This document shows, in pieces, positions 23,991-34,705 of a stretch of 64,000 nt of DNA. Under the pieces are notes generated by a model. The model saw nothing but the letters and a program-made list of their open reading frames with translations, had not been told where the DNA came from and did no database searches. Each line of letters starts with the position of its first letter. The stretch's first letter is position 1. Both the position numbers and the translations under genes were made by a program. The stretch is from Siphonodentalium dalli (Eukaryota > Mollusca > Scaphopoda > Gadilida > Siphonodentaliidae): the NCBI GenBank assembly GCA_032622095.1, contig CP136064.1:135233129-135297128 (forward strand), given 5' to 3'.

Positions 23991-24099
23991 TCTACTCCTA
24001 GTAGACCCCTTTGGCATCATCTAGATGGTCCCCTGTTAATTTCTATAGAACACAGACAGACAGACAGACAGACATTCGCAAATATAGATATAGATTTAC

Positions 24100-24533
24100 G
24101 CTTAAACCCTTTCAGTGCCAAGTACAATTTTTGTATCAACCCATATTTCCTTGATCATTTTTCAAATGTATTAATTATAATAATGTGATACTTTGATGGA
24201 AAGTAAGTGCAAATATTTGAGCAAGCTTAAGCGCAAATAAAAATTAATATGCATTGATCCCCCCTGAATTACCGTAATATTAAATAGCACAGGCCTAAAC
24301 ACATCACTAAAGTCAATATAGGCCCACCATATGAGGGAAGCAATCCCCCAGTAAACGCAAGATCCATTTTATGACCATGGAAATGGTATAGATCTGGGCA
24401 GGATATATATGTCTCTTTTATAAAATAGACACAAATTCTTGGGGACATGGATGCTGATATGAAAATAGGGTTAAAATTCCCCCTATTTCAAGTCAATAAG
24501 TACACAATATGAGGAAAGCAAGCCCCCAGTAAC
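24100..24533. other. host repeat modules
   Basis: This contains 'aaaccctttcagtgccaagt' (24104), which looks like an isolated piggyBac-type end, and two copies of the 'catatgaggaaagcaagccc' module. No gene is present. Confidence 0.45.
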
Positions 24534-24534
24534 G

Positions 24535-24877
24535 CTGAATAGGTCATTGTCGCATGGTTTGGAGCAAAAGACACCCATGATCTCAATGTCTCACCAAACA
24601 ACGGGAATTTTGTTTTGTCGTCTGCTATTATAATTATTTGTTTGTGGTCGGAGTGAAATATCAACGAAATTTAAATGGGCTTTGAGTCTGACTGGCAGCG
24701 CAGTTCCGTATCCTTGATAATTGGGCCAATACGACTATACAAAATTCCCGTTGTTTGGTGACTTTAAGATCATGGGTGTCATTTTGCTTGTTTTGGGACA
24801 TCCTGGGTGTCTTTTTGCCAGTTTGAGAGATCCTGGGTGTCTTTTTGCTCCAAACCATGCGACAATGACCTATTCAG
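24535..24877. mobile_element. short TIR element with 8-bp flanking repeat
   Basis: The left end ctgaataggtcattgtcgca, then 'tggtttggagcaaaa' and 'gacaccca', is mirrored at the right end. The direct repeat CCCCAGTA flanks it at 24524-24531 and 24878-24885 (three extra bases on the left). In the right half the unit 'tcctgggtgtctttttgc' is duplicated. An 8-bp duplication fits hAT or Mutator-type transposition. It is non-autonomous. Confidence 0.7.
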
Positions 24878-24897
24878 CCCCAGTAGGTCTAACCCCT

Positions 24898-25706
24898 AAT
24901 TCCCTATTTATGCCATGGAAATGGTATATTTCTGTGCAGGAGATGTCCCTTTAATAAAATATATTAGAGTTCTGGGAGTGAGACACCAATTCTTGCAACA
25001 CCAGGGACAGAGATGCTGATATGCATATGGAAATATGTTTTTTCTTTAACTTTTGAGTCTGTATGGGGATACTACTATGGGCCCATGATAATATACTATG
25101 AGATGGACTCATGCAGTCATTCACAATCAGAGGGAAGTAAGAGAGTGTTAGGTATTTGTGCTTAAGCGCAAATAAATTGATGGACACATATTTGCGCTTA
25201 AGTGCAAATAAATAATAAATGTGAAAAGGGCCTCCATATATATTTGTACTTAAGCACAATATTTGTTATTTGCGATTAAGCACAATTGATTGCGCTTTAA
25301 TTCCCTATTTATGCCATGGAAATGGTATATTTCTGTGCAGGAGATGTCCCTTTAATAAAATATATTAGAGTTCTGGGAGTGAGACACCAATTCTTGCAAC
25401 ACCAGGGACAGAGATGCTGATATGCATATGGAAATATGTTTTTTCTTCAACTTTTGAGTCTGTATGGGGCTACTACTATGGGCCCATGATAATATACTAT
25501 GAGATGGACTCATGCAGTCATTCACAATCAGAGGGAAGTAAGAGAGTGTTAGGTATTTGTGCGTAAACGCAAATAAATTGATGGACACATATTTGCGCTT
25601 AAGTGCAAATAAATAATAAATGTGAAAAGGGCCTCCATATATATTTACAAGTATACTTAAGCACAATATTTGTTATTTGCGATTAAGCACAATTGATTGC
25701 GCTTTA
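24898..25706. repeat. 401-bp tandem duplication
   Basis: The segment aattccctatttatgccatg..ttgattgcgcttt is present at 24898-25298 and again at 25299-25706. The second copy has a 7-bp insertion near 25647. The copies are nearly identical. The mirrored minus-strand ORFs (24951-25259 and 25352-25666) exist only because of the duplication and are not supported as genes. Confidence 0.93.
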
Positions 25707-25739
25707 ATAAGCGCAATAATTATTTGCGCGCAATCAATT

Positions 25740-25870
25740 GCGTCTTTAAGAGGGTGACGACCCCCATTTTCGTACGCCGGATGCGGGGTCTGTTATGGCG
25801 TATTCCGGATGCCAGACCACCGTACGCCGGATGCCGTCGGGCACATATATCGGATGCCGGATGCTTCCAT
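25740..25870. repeat. CCGGATGCC minisatellite
   Basis: Five copies of a (tacg/tatt)ccggatgc word, for example 'gtacgccggatgcggg' and 'gcgtattccggatgccaga'. A second cluster is at 31880-31950, again next to the 'gggaggcc..cacattt' family. Confidence 0.85.
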
Positions 25871-26059
25871 TGATAATTTTTCTTGACGTTAAACAGCAAA
25901 AACACAACGAAATTACGTCCGCTAATTTATATTTCTTTGCTCGGACACTCTATTTTCCACAATTTAGCTAATTATACGTCTCGTGATAATTAATATATCG
26001 TACCTACTGTTAAAATAAATCGCAATGCTTATCTGCGATATCGGTTTGTTATATTATCT

Positions 26060-26305
26060 TGCCGATAAAGATGGATAACTCCAAAATCAAGTGGTATAAT
26101 CACTTGATTTTAGAGTTATCCATCATTATCTGCAAGATCGTCCGTTTGACCTCGTGTTTCTTGTAATCAAACATTTGAAATAACAAACTTCAAAAATCTA
26201 TATTGATCAATCTGAGCTTTGACGGGTGAGTTCATCGACTAGAATCAAATATGTTAACCCTCGAAAGAAATAGTAATTTAGGAGCGTCTGATATTGTATT
26301 AAAAT
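26060..26305. mobile_element. decayed TTAA MITE with perfect-looking hairpin core
   Basis: The right half matches the AGGTACTCAATCCGATC family (atcaatctgagctttgacgg, tagtaatttaggagcgtctg). The centre, 26070-26124, is a hairpin with 24-nt arms, gatggataactccaaaatca plus agtg and its complement with one mismatch, around a 7-nt loop. The outer right end is eroded. Confidence 0.75.
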
Positions 26306-27147
26306 TATATAAATTACGATAAGATAATGAATACATGTTTTGACTGAAAATTTATAACACGCCAATTAGCGTTCGACCAATATCAGTTATCTTTTGAGCT
26401 ACGGTGACGGGTCCCTTATCCAGAGTAAATATCTTTAGTATTCGCTTGAGTTGTAAAACGGTCTGTCGTATAATTGCAATATGCCTATGCATTGTATTCG
26501 CTCCACACACCTTCATTGATCAATTATAGTACGCACCCCCGATCATTCAATCAAAATATTCGTCCACCTTTGAGCGTTATAACACTAATATGACCCAATA
26601 TGACCCAATATGGGCTGTGATTTCAAATGTTCTTATTCAAAAAACAAATGCATGGACATATGGGTGATTCTCCCTTAAACGAACATATTCGTCCATAGAA
26701 TTCTGCAAAAATTAAATATGTCACATGCCGATGAATTTTATGTGAGTATATGTAGCACAGATATTGGTGACCACCAAAATGACATTTGGTAAAATTATAG
26801 GGCACGGTCAAGGTCAATCAAGGTCGTTCATTACAGCATGTGCCAATGACGTTTTTGGGTTGAATCAGGGCGGCGTCATTGTCAAATTCGCTCTTTCTCC
26901 AAAACTTGTGTTTAATTCGAATATCATGATTAATGGAAACCAAACAAAATTGAGCCACTTTGTTGACATGTGCCCTTTAATAGTTGAATTATCGTTATGA
27001 GTATATATTCAACTTGTACATCATGGAGTAGCCGATGATGTATCCGCCCAAACGACGTGGCGCGCAGCTCCGCACGTTGAGACGTCTATGAGATACAGCC
27101 ATTTGAATATACGTGGTGGAAATTGATGTGCTTTGTGGGCGTTACCT
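26306..27147. other. no recognisable feature
   Basis: A small repeat atgacccaat occurs twice at about 26589-26608. The overlapping ORFs at 26623-27000 have no family resemblance. Confidence 0.4.
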
Positions 27148-27359
27148 AAGGTTGTTCCACACCGGGCGCGAGCGAGAATTATAACGGCCGTTTTCTAACA
27201 TCCGTAGCAGTTCAAAGCGCGCGATTTTTATGTCCACACCGCAAATGACTGAAACGCTTCGTCGCGCGCGATAGTGAGGTTATTATTCTGTGTGTATACG
27301 CTAATTTCAGGGGGGTCAGGTGGCTGCATGGGGGATACCCCCACCCCCACACACTTATG

Positions 27360-28141
27360 ACTAATGTGTAGGGTTTCTACAAACAACGTGTAGCCCTGCT
27401 ACACAACCATTATTCATTTTTTATCTTAAACATATTTTACACAATAAATGGGTCAATTAATTTATACACATGTATACACACTGGTGTGCATAAAATCAAC
27501 ACCTATGCCTTACACATGTTGTGTAAATTCTTACACATATATATCGTAGACAAGAATGTAAATTTCAGTATTCCGAACTGTGGGTATATAGTATTCATGG
27601 CAAATGGAGATTTATATGTTAAAACTTTCATGGCGTACAATGGTACGTAATATTTTGCTGTGTCATGTGTGAGTTTTCGTTTTAAATGAACAAACCATGG
27701 TCGTGGCGTGGTTGCACGTAATTAGTATTAACGTATTACAACAATCATATAAACAAGAGTAAGAGCAGTATTCTTCATGAAAGTTTTAACAAATATATCC
27801 TCATATATCATTAATACAATACTCACAAGTCGGAATTCTGAACTTACATTCCTTGTCTACAATTTGTTTATTTTGGTCACTCAAAATTACATGGGTATTG
27901 AGACAGTAGTAAATTGTATTCCAAAACATATACTCAAACAATATCGTCGTCATGTAGCAGACTATGAAACTGAAGGCACGCAATGCGCACGATCTACATT
28001 CTTACACAAGTGTGTGTATTAAAATGTACACATTATGTGTAGAACGGCACTTGGTCAATGTATTTGTATGTAAAACTACACATTGCTATGTGTATTAACC
28101 GGGTTTACACATTTGATGTGTAATCGTTTCTACACATTAGT
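27360..28141. mobile_element. nested fold-back element, 0.78 kb
   Basis: The outer ends are actaatgtgtag and ctacacattagt. The word (g)tgtgta(g/a) or its complement recurs many times near both ends (for example 27387, 27520, 28040, 28110). A second inner inverted repeat pairs 'gtagacaagaatgtaaattt' (27547) with 'acttacattccttgtctac' (27841), and 'gttaaaactttcatgg' (27619) with 'catgaaagttttaac' (27776). The ORF at 27777-28022 lies in the hairpin arm and is not supported. Confidence 0.65.
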
Positions 28142-28429
28142 TATAATAGTGCTCCCACTCGGTAATACGCGATTATTATTAGTTGATGAATGCATTGTCT
28201 CATGTTTACCACAACGTCTTTTGGAATGAACTAGCCTCGTTATATTCTTTATCATTTCCCCTGATTATACCAAAATATAATTCACCAGCCAATGGAGCAG
28301 ATTATACGGTCCATGATTTTAGTTCTTTACAAGGAATAAACTGAATATAGTAATCTAAGGTGGAATTTCAGTCACGAAAAATAACAAAAATAAATGGTTT
28401 AATTATTTGGTCATAGAGACATACAGTCA

Positions 28430-28525
28430 TACAGACACACATGGCATACATGCATACATACATACAGTCATACAGACACACGCACCCTTACAGACACACA
28501 TGTGCCATACAAACACACATGCGTT
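28430..28525. repeat. ACATACAGTCATACAGACAC microsatellite
   Basis: An imperfect (cata)n, (caga)n and (caca)n tract at the right side of the 1.68-kb TIR element. Confidence 0.8.
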
Positions 28526-28825
28526 GTACTTCGATTATTAGCCTCTCGCTAAAGTCCTCCATTATCGCGGCGACAAATCAGTGTGCCGTCATCAAATAGA
28601 AAAAATAACGGTCGTATAAACACCTATTTGAGAGCCGTCCAATTATCTCGCTGGTTTGCAACAAAGCGACAATTCGACGAAGCATAAAATCACTGCTATA
28701 ATCGCCTCGTGGTCAGCGAGTCGGTCGCTTGCGGTGTGAACATACAAATCGCGCGCTTTGAACTGCTACGGACGTTAGAAAACAGAGTTATAATCGCTCG
28801 CTCGCGCCCGGTGTGGAACAACCTT

Positions 28826-29450
28826 TAGAGTTCAAACTCTCTAAGAGGTCAACGTATACACCGTACAGATCTGATAATTGGAAACAGATTTTGATCACAT
28901 AAAGGGCTATTCCTATCAAGTCGGGCATGCCCTGATCCATCGTACACTTGGTTTGACGCCAAACGACCGAGGAACTCTGATGTAGATAACGTGAACATAC
29001 ATGTACGTCAATCAAACTCTGTTCCTCAAAGGGTTCGCCAAATTGCAAAGAGAATTTACAATAAAAAACAATGTCGATGGATTTCTCTTACATGTTTCAA
29101 GATATCGAACTGAAATTTGGTATTTAGGGGTTTTTCGATTAGCTCAATCAGATAGAATTGTCAGTGAGATATTCCGATGGCCCAAAATGTGTCATTGCAT
29201 GACGCCTTTGCTATTGCACACGAGCCGGAAATCGTCCCACAGGCAGAACGATTGTTGAAAAGTACCGAAACAATTGATTTTCAAATTGTCATTTGCTTCT
29301 CTCTGAGCACACACCCCCCCCCCCCCCACTCACTCACACCCCCCCCGATCTAATAACAACTATATGTGTATGTACATCGTGTTGACCCTTTTACAACAGA
29401 ACCACCCAAATATTCTAAGCGTGAAATGTGTCTTTGGCTGGCTGTAACGT
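28826..29450. other. no supported gene; poly-C at 29314-29327
   Basis: The sequence is less AT-rich than its surroundings, but I see no family resemblance in the ORFs at 28788-29048 and 29001-29258. A poly-C tract followed by 'actcactcacacccccccc' lies at 29314-29347. Confidence 0.4.
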
Positions 29451-29458
29451 TATTCTGC

Positions 29459-29838
29459 GTCGCGGTGTGGACATGTCGCGGTGTGGACAATTTTGATATT
29501 TTCTTCATTTGTTTTTCAATTTCTGTTTATGTCAGGCGTCCATTCGTTTTTATTCACGATTCTTCACCCCATGTGTACTATTTGAGCAATTTTGGTAGTC
29601 TCCCGACATATTTTCTAGTTCCTTTGATAGCGTCGCGGTGTGGACATTAATTAAGGTTCGCTGGAGGGTACACTTATTTTCGTCTCATTTTTCATGTGTT
29701 TTGATTCTTTATATTGTCCAAAATCTTCAAAACAAATTGTCAAAAGGCAAAACTTTCTTATCCGTATGGTAGGTTGTTGCCCTTAGTTAAAATGGAACCG
29801 GGATGGCCTATATTGTAAATAATGTCGCGGTGTGGACA
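29459..29838 (+). repeat. four copies of GTCGCGGTGTGGACA
   Basis: Exact 15-mers lie at 29459, 29475, 29632 and 29824. The first two are adjacent; the rest are spaced by 157 and 192 bp in otherwise unrelated AT-rich sequence. All are on the same strand. Their role is unknown. Confidence 0.9.
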
Positions 29839-30812
29839 TTTCTCGAGACAGGCGACTTTCGATGTTTCAGAGTCAATATTTACATCAAACCACGAAAAAC
29901 GTGCATCATAAATGATATTCATAGATAAAGAGTCCAAGAAATAACATAACAGCGCACGTTGTTTGTCAATTAAAGGTAAGCTAATAATAGGAATAAAATG
30001 AAATTTCGCAGTTAGGCGATGAGACAGTGCGATTTTCGTGTTTTCTCGTTGTTTTGACCATGTAACTAAAGGCATGTGTTGATATGTTACAATACTGTTA
30101 TATCATAACGTTGTGCCACATGCTCCTCAGTGAAATGGAACGCCACAATAGGTCTTGTTTGTGGCACAATCATATTTTTATGGAACAATTGTACACGAGA
30201 CATCAATTTGCTCGTTTAAGGGAGAACCACCCATATGTACTGTATCGACATGGACTGCAGGGAGGCGACAAGACAGTGACAAATATTTACAAGTTCACGG
30301 ATATGAAATAATATGCTACAAAATATAATTGGGCGGGAACATGAGTGCCCGTGCCTCACAAATGCTTCAATAATTAATCACTGATCAAATTGCATGATAT
30401 TGCGAGTGTGTGGTGCGACATGAGGTGTTTGTAAACATGAATTATTATAATCTTAACTCCTAGAGTTATGTGAAATCATAACATTGTTAGATTTATTATA
30501 TTATATTGCACATGTATAATGCTATACGTTTGTTAAAGTGACGTGAAACACTCCGGTAGGGTGATCAAACAGAAATGGAGGATAGTCTTGCTCAAAGTAG
30601 TTATTTTTACAAATCTTAAATCCAAACTGACAACAAACACCGCCATTATTATATATTAATTAAATTCAGTGACGTTCGATGGCGAAATCGTTTTCGTTAC
30701 TTTATCGCCGATAGTTGCGTCCCGAATCGAGAAGTAAATATTTACAATTGAGCATATATAGTTCAGATGATGTTTTCTATGGAGTGGTTCGGTCGATTTA
30801 CTTTGTCTTTAA
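29839..30812. other. no recognisable feature
   Basis: The ORFs at 29758-30075 (minus) and 30084-30311 (plus) were read. Neither shows known motifs. They have plausible amino-acid composition but no support as exons. Confidence 0.35.
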
Positions 30813-31219
30813 AGGTACTCAATCCGAATCAACGCTCGCAAATTACCATTTCCTTGGCTTCGGTGGGGGGGGGGGGGGGGGTAAACATATTTGATTCGAG
30901 GAACCCATCCATCACAGCTCAGAGTGATCAAATATCGATGTTTGAAATCTATTATTTTAGGTGGCCCAATTTAGACAGTCAACGAGAAGAATTTCATCGA
31001 CCAAATTGCGGGTAAAGATGGATAACTTTAAAATCAAGTGGCTTTTTGTGTCAGATATTTGACAAACCGGCAAAATTTCGTTGAACAAAATGTTTATACT
31101 ATAGTTGATTGTGCTTTTCGTTATATTTGGGCATTTATTAGGTTCTGATAACTGAAGCGGCATTTTAAAACATGATTTCGTTCTTGTTGGAATGTGATGA
31201 TATGATGGATTGAGTACCT
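30813..31219. mobile_element. TTAA MITE, AGGTACTCAATCCGATC family, copy 2
   Basis: TTAA at 30809-30812 and 31220-31223. The left end is aggtactcaatccgaatcaa and the right end is ggattgagtacct. The core 'gatggataactttaaaatca' is present. A 17-nt poly-G tract (30865-30881) has expanded in the left arm, where other copies read 'ggcttcgggggt'. Confidence 0.85.
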
Positions 31220-31425
31220 TTAATTTGAAATATTAAATATTAAAAAGATGTTAGTTTTCTATTTGCGTGTCCCTGGTGTCCAATACTACCGTGTACGACC
31301 GTGAACGGTCACCCAATATTAGCTATAGGTGGTTTCCGCACATGCCACTTCAACTTCTCCTCATTCAGTATATTATATACCACTCGTCATTTGGAACATG
31401 GTCTATGCCTTTCACCCCCACCCAA

Positions 31426-31718
31426 TACGCCCTATCATGTCATTAACTCCCGGCCATATTAGATCCACCATGCATGCAGGTCCCGTTCCGTGCTATCAGA
31501 GATTCTTCCATGCAGCACCGGTTCCGTGGTTTTATTGCTAGAGATCAAAGTTATGGAGTATAGCATTTCCATATGTGGAGCTTTTGAATATTCATGACTT
31601 CCATACGGTATATGTCATCTATGGAAATGCTACTCCAAAACTTGGAACTGTAGCACTAAAACCACGGAACTGGACCTGGTGGGTCCAATATGGCCGCGAG
31701 TAAGTTAGACGGGGCGTA
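31426..31718. mobile_element. palindromic MITE, about 293 bp
   Basis: The arms pair tacgccc..aactcccggccatatt with aatatggccgcgagtaagtt..gggcgta. Inner segments pair 'tggttttattgctagag' with 'agcactaaaaccacgg' and 'gtatagcatttccatatg' with 'tatggaaatgctactcc'. The whole element can fold as one hairpin. TA may be the target site. The ORF at 31329-31541 overlaps it and is not supported. Confidence 0.7.
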
Positions 31719-31877
31719 TATATGTATGATATGAGATCATATATACCTTTAGTAAAAAGTTTAATCTTTCCGTAAAGCTGCTAAATCAAATCATTACTAG
31801 CCAATACGGAGACTAATTCCAATACATCATGCCAACGTTCACTTCGTTCCTGAGTATGTTTTCAATAAATTTAATCA

Positions 31878-32145
31878 AATAGTATTCCGGATGCCGCCTC
31901 TCTGTTATGGCGTATTCCGGATGCCGGGGTCCATTTTAAGCCGGATGCTATGGGGAGGGGGGGGGGGGGTCGTCATCCTCCTTTAAGCCCAATTCATTAT
32001 TAAATGTGAATTTGGCCTCCCATAGATGTGACCATATTTTAATTTACCCTCATCGCACCATATTTCAATTAACCCTCTCTGGGTGTGACGATATTTTAAT
32101 TTACTAGTACCCTCGTGGAACAATAGATGTATTTTAATTAATCCT
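31878..32145. repeat. CCGGATGCC cluster plus CATATTTTAATT minisatellite
   Basis: Three 'attccggatgccg' or 'agccggatgct' words are followed by poly-G (31957-31969), 'aaatgtgaatttggcctccc' and units like 'ttaaccctc..gggtgtgacgatattttaatt'. Together these are the same modules as 16985-17420 and 25740-25870, in mixed orientation. Confidence 0.75.
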
Positions 32146-32429
32146 TTATATATTAGAGCTACTCAGACCACTATTTCAAATGAAATTATGAAAAAATATC
32201 ACATATAATCGACTACCGTGTACATATATATAGGCCTACATTTTATCAATTACCTACATGTATAGGCCTATACAGCTTTTTCACAATCACCACATTATTT
32301 GTTATATTGTATATATATGGCAAATAATATGATCTGAGGGCGTTACCATTTCTGACTGGTTTTCTGTAAATACTGATATTTACAGACAGTGGACTACATG
32401 TAGGTGGGGGTGCAACGAAACTTTAAATT
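32146..32429. other. no recognisable feature
   Basis: AT-rich sequence with 'cctacatgtataggcc'-like words; no gene. Confidence 0.4.
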
Positions 32430-32955
32430 TAGTTATTATTGGAATAATAATTAATTATTCCCCATTCCGCGATCGCAATTTGGCTTACGGACCGTGACTA
32501 CGGGGGAATAATTCTAGACAAATTGAAAGTAGTGATCGAGGTGTTCTTTGACCTGAGGTATTTGCCCCAATGACCCGACCTCTTTGCATATATTAAATTA
32601 GGGACGAGCTTACTTCCCGCGCGACAGTTTGCACGACCAAAGTTTATTTTCCATACATAATAATTGAGCTACTTATTTACCCAAATATCTTAAATATTAA
32701 TTAGATCCGGTATATGTCGGGCCATGTCTTCGTTCAAAGCTGGTACCGGTACGTGTTCAGAGAAGTTCCGTAATTAAAAACGTGAGTTTCATCGGGAGCT
32801 GTACTACTAATTAATATTCATGAGGTAGTGTTTCCAGAGCCAATATATTTACCTTGAAAATATGGACGTCCATGTTGAAAAAATGTGAAGTTTTAACTTG
32901 TTTACGTTTTAATCATTCAAAACGCGGCGACGGAAAATATTCGCAAGGAAGCTAG
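32430..32955 (+). promoter_or_regulatory. candidate upstream region of a host gene
   Basis: This stretch lacks the repeat families seen elsewhere. It contains homeobox- and octamer-like words: ttaatattcatgag at 32812-32825, tttgcatat at 32583-32591 and ctaattaatattc. It also contains nuclear-receptor-like half sites (tgacctgaggt, ccaatgacccgacc) near 32550-32580. These are suggestive words only. No TATA box or initiator can be assigned with confidence. Confidence 0.25.
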
Positions 32956-33031
32956 ATGGACGCAACGTCCATTATTACTCAAGTCAGCAGAGATGACGAC
33001 TTGCCTAATACTTTGCCTCCATCGGAAAAGA
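32956..33031 (+). CDS. candidate first coding exon, 25 codons
   Basis: An ATG at 32956 opens a frame beginning MDATSIITQV and ending LPPSEK. It runs directly into agagtaagttg, that is A|GTAAGT, a strong consensus 5' splice site at 33032. The codon before the ATG is TAG, so no longer N-terminus is possible in this frame without splicing. The peptide is polar and acidic (RDDD), without a signal peptide. The short length and unknown downstream exons prevent recognition of a family. No matching acceptor-bounded exon was identified downstream; a host gene with a very long, transposon-filled intron is possible. A chance ATG near a chance GTAAGT is the alternative. Confidence 0.3.
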
Positions 33032-33722
33032 GTAAGTTGTAGAACCGCCAGAGATCAACCCCCCCAAAATGGCGTAAATATTCGTGTAAAAAGCACCTGT
33101 TAAGTCGCGTGACACTCCCACGGAAAAGCCAAGAACTCCGCCGTCCAGTCTATAAATTATCGAACTTATAATTTGCCCGAGTATGACATAAAATTCTCGG
33201 AACTATTGAACTAATGCCTATTTAAAGATAGAGGGAGCTGATATTGTTTACATCCTGGAGAAAACGAAATTGGGTCAGTGAAACTTGTGGTCGAAAAAAT
33301 TGTTATTATACATATAGGCTATACAATACACTATATTTATATATAGCTACCTGTAATCGAATCGTAATTACCATCGGACAGTTAGGCACCGAGTCAATAG
33401 CGTCATTTTAGCAACGAACTATATCAAGTTGTATTATAAAAAATCTACGAAAATGCTCTTGGAAGCCAAGGAGTTTTAGTTTACCTCGAAATTAGGTGAT
33501 GTAAACTTATAGTCTGTGCATATTTTATTGAAAACTATTTTTAAGTTAACACAGTAACATACATCAGACATCTTTGCTATACATGTTGAATTCCGCTATT
33601 CACTATCCGTTGAATAAGAACTCATGTGCTGTGTTCCCTCAGGTATTATGGTTGGTTGGTATTATTACTGCAATTACTGATACTCTCTACTTCATATTAA
33701 TCATAACGGAAAGGTCGGATTT
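33032..33722. other. no recognisable feature
   Basis: Possible intron or 3' flank of the retroelement. The words 'cctcgaaattaggtga' at 33484 recur at 62383. The ORF at 33574-33759 is not supported. Confidence 0.35.
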
Positions 33723-34262
33723 TCAAATTCTTTTCAATGTAGCCGAAAGGAAGCCATGAACTGCCTTCTGGATAATTTGCTGCATAGTTATATTTAAATA
33801 AGAGCTATCTCCAATCAGTGATCTGGCATTAATCATTCTTTTATTAACCTCTACTTCAGTCTGAACGAACCCCTTCTCGATCTCATTTATCATTTCTTCC
33901 CTTTCGACAGTGTACAATTGACATTCCAGAATGAAATGGCACACCGTTTCCTTGTTACTGCATTCACAGCTTGTGGTGGTATCCTTTATGAATTTCCCGA
34001 TGTGTCCATTCAAGCTGGAGTGTCCGGATCTCAATCTGTTCATTTTATGTTGTATTTGTTCGTCATCGCTGATATTGTTCTTCACATATTTTACCGCCTC
34101 CACTACATTGGGGAATAGCTCTTCAGTGTGGCGTGCCTTTTGCAGATTTGACCATTAAAACTGCCATTTCATCATTATATTTTTCTGCATGGCCTTCTTC
34201 AAATCTGTCACTGTACTAGTATTGTTGGTCTCTTTTAAGTCCGAATCTATCATCTCTGATGC
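33723..34262 (-). pseudogene. retroelement C-terminal region with CCHC-like finger
   Basis: The frame continues from the end of RNase H after a one-base shift near 34262, passing through HASEMIDSDLKETNN. There is an in-frame TAA at 34155-34157. It then includes EAVKYVKNNISDD and a finger CECSNKETVCHFILEC followed by YTVER. That CxC-(x6)-CHxxxxC pattern, with a trailing tyrosine and arginine, is the usual C-terminal finger of RT-RNase H non-LTR elements. It probably binds nucleic acid during target-primed reverse transcription. The open part from 34103 to 33723 encodes 126 residues ending LSATLKRI. Confidence 0.75.
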
Positions 34263-34705
34263 ATGTGCTGCCTCTTGGCCGCACCATCTGCTACATCATT
34301 TCCCTTGATATTAATATGGCCTCCAACCCATTTAATATGTACATCCGCTCCACTGCTGTGTATAGTGTTGAGTTTCATGCGGCACTCTGTTATGGTTTGG
34401 AAATATTTCTCAGGAAGCCTGTTACCAGTCACTGCATCTATAGCTGATTGGCAATCACAAATGATGCAGCTGTTTCTAACTCCTCTGGATGTGATCCATT
34501 TCTCGATGAAGTTTATGGCAAGTAGCAGACCTCTTATCTCGCCGTGGTAGTTATTACTATCCTTGCTAACGGATTCTTTCAGTATAACTGGTTCTGAATT
34601 GAGGCCATCTATGTATATAACAGCAGCTGCACCAGTTGGACCTGGATTTCCTAGTGATGACCCGTCAGTGAGTGAAGACCATGATGTTGTTCTGATCACT
34701 TCCAT
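34250..34705 (-). pseudogene. RNase H domain of non-LTR retrotransposon
   Basis: This encodes a type I RNase H that would remove RNA from the RNA:DNA hybrid. The expected acidic residues are all visible: D in LTDGSSLGNPGPTGAA (about residue 14), E in HGEIRGLLLA (about 56), D in IICDCQSAIDAV (about 83) and D in GNDVADGAA (about 139), with the partner histidine in GGHINIKG. The domain is about 140 residues, normal for this family. The frame breaks right after it (near 34262) and also on its N-terminal side, where it overlaps the linker ORF by 41 bp. The catalytic core itself is intact in sequence but is part of a dead element. Confidence 0.88.

Larger units (their letters stand above)
20204..24095 (+). 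mobile_element. Helentron-like composite repeat (tentative), interrupted
   Basis: The left boundary 'ctaggagggttacccggcgt' followed by 'tgcccagg' is a start that I recall from many invertebrate dispersed repeats. The right boundary is 'ctatagaacacagacagaca' then a (gaca)n run and 'aatatagatatagattta'. A similar end, 'atatagaacgcacacagacagac', lies at about 21625-21670, so at least two units are fused. The interior between 23010 and 23990 is a degenerate tandem repeat. No Rep, helicase or reverse transcriptase motif is visible. The 167-codon ORF at 21251-21754 spans repeat sequence and is not supported. Confidence 0.4.
27148..28825. mobile_element. TIR element, 1.68 kb
   Basis: The left end aaggttgttccacaccgggc then gcgagcgag is mirrored as ctcgctcgcgcccggtgtgg then aacaacctt. 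Inside both ends lie related GC-rich stretches (aaagcgcgcgat and atcgcgcgcttt) followed by gcga-rich repeats. A 'ta' at each edge (ctaagg and ctttag) suggests a TA target, but one base is uncertain. There is no transposase. A second element is nested at 27360-28141, and an ACATAC microsatellite lies at 28430-28525. Confidence 0.75.

Noticed and set aside
24951-25666. Two near-identical minus-strand ORFs of 102 and 104 codons
   Set aside because: They are similar only because the DNA is a 401-bp tandem duplication; one change shifts the start of the second.
27148-28825. CpG-rich ends as a possible host CpG island promoter
   Set aside because: The GC-rich stretches are exact inverted partners, so they are TIRs of an element.
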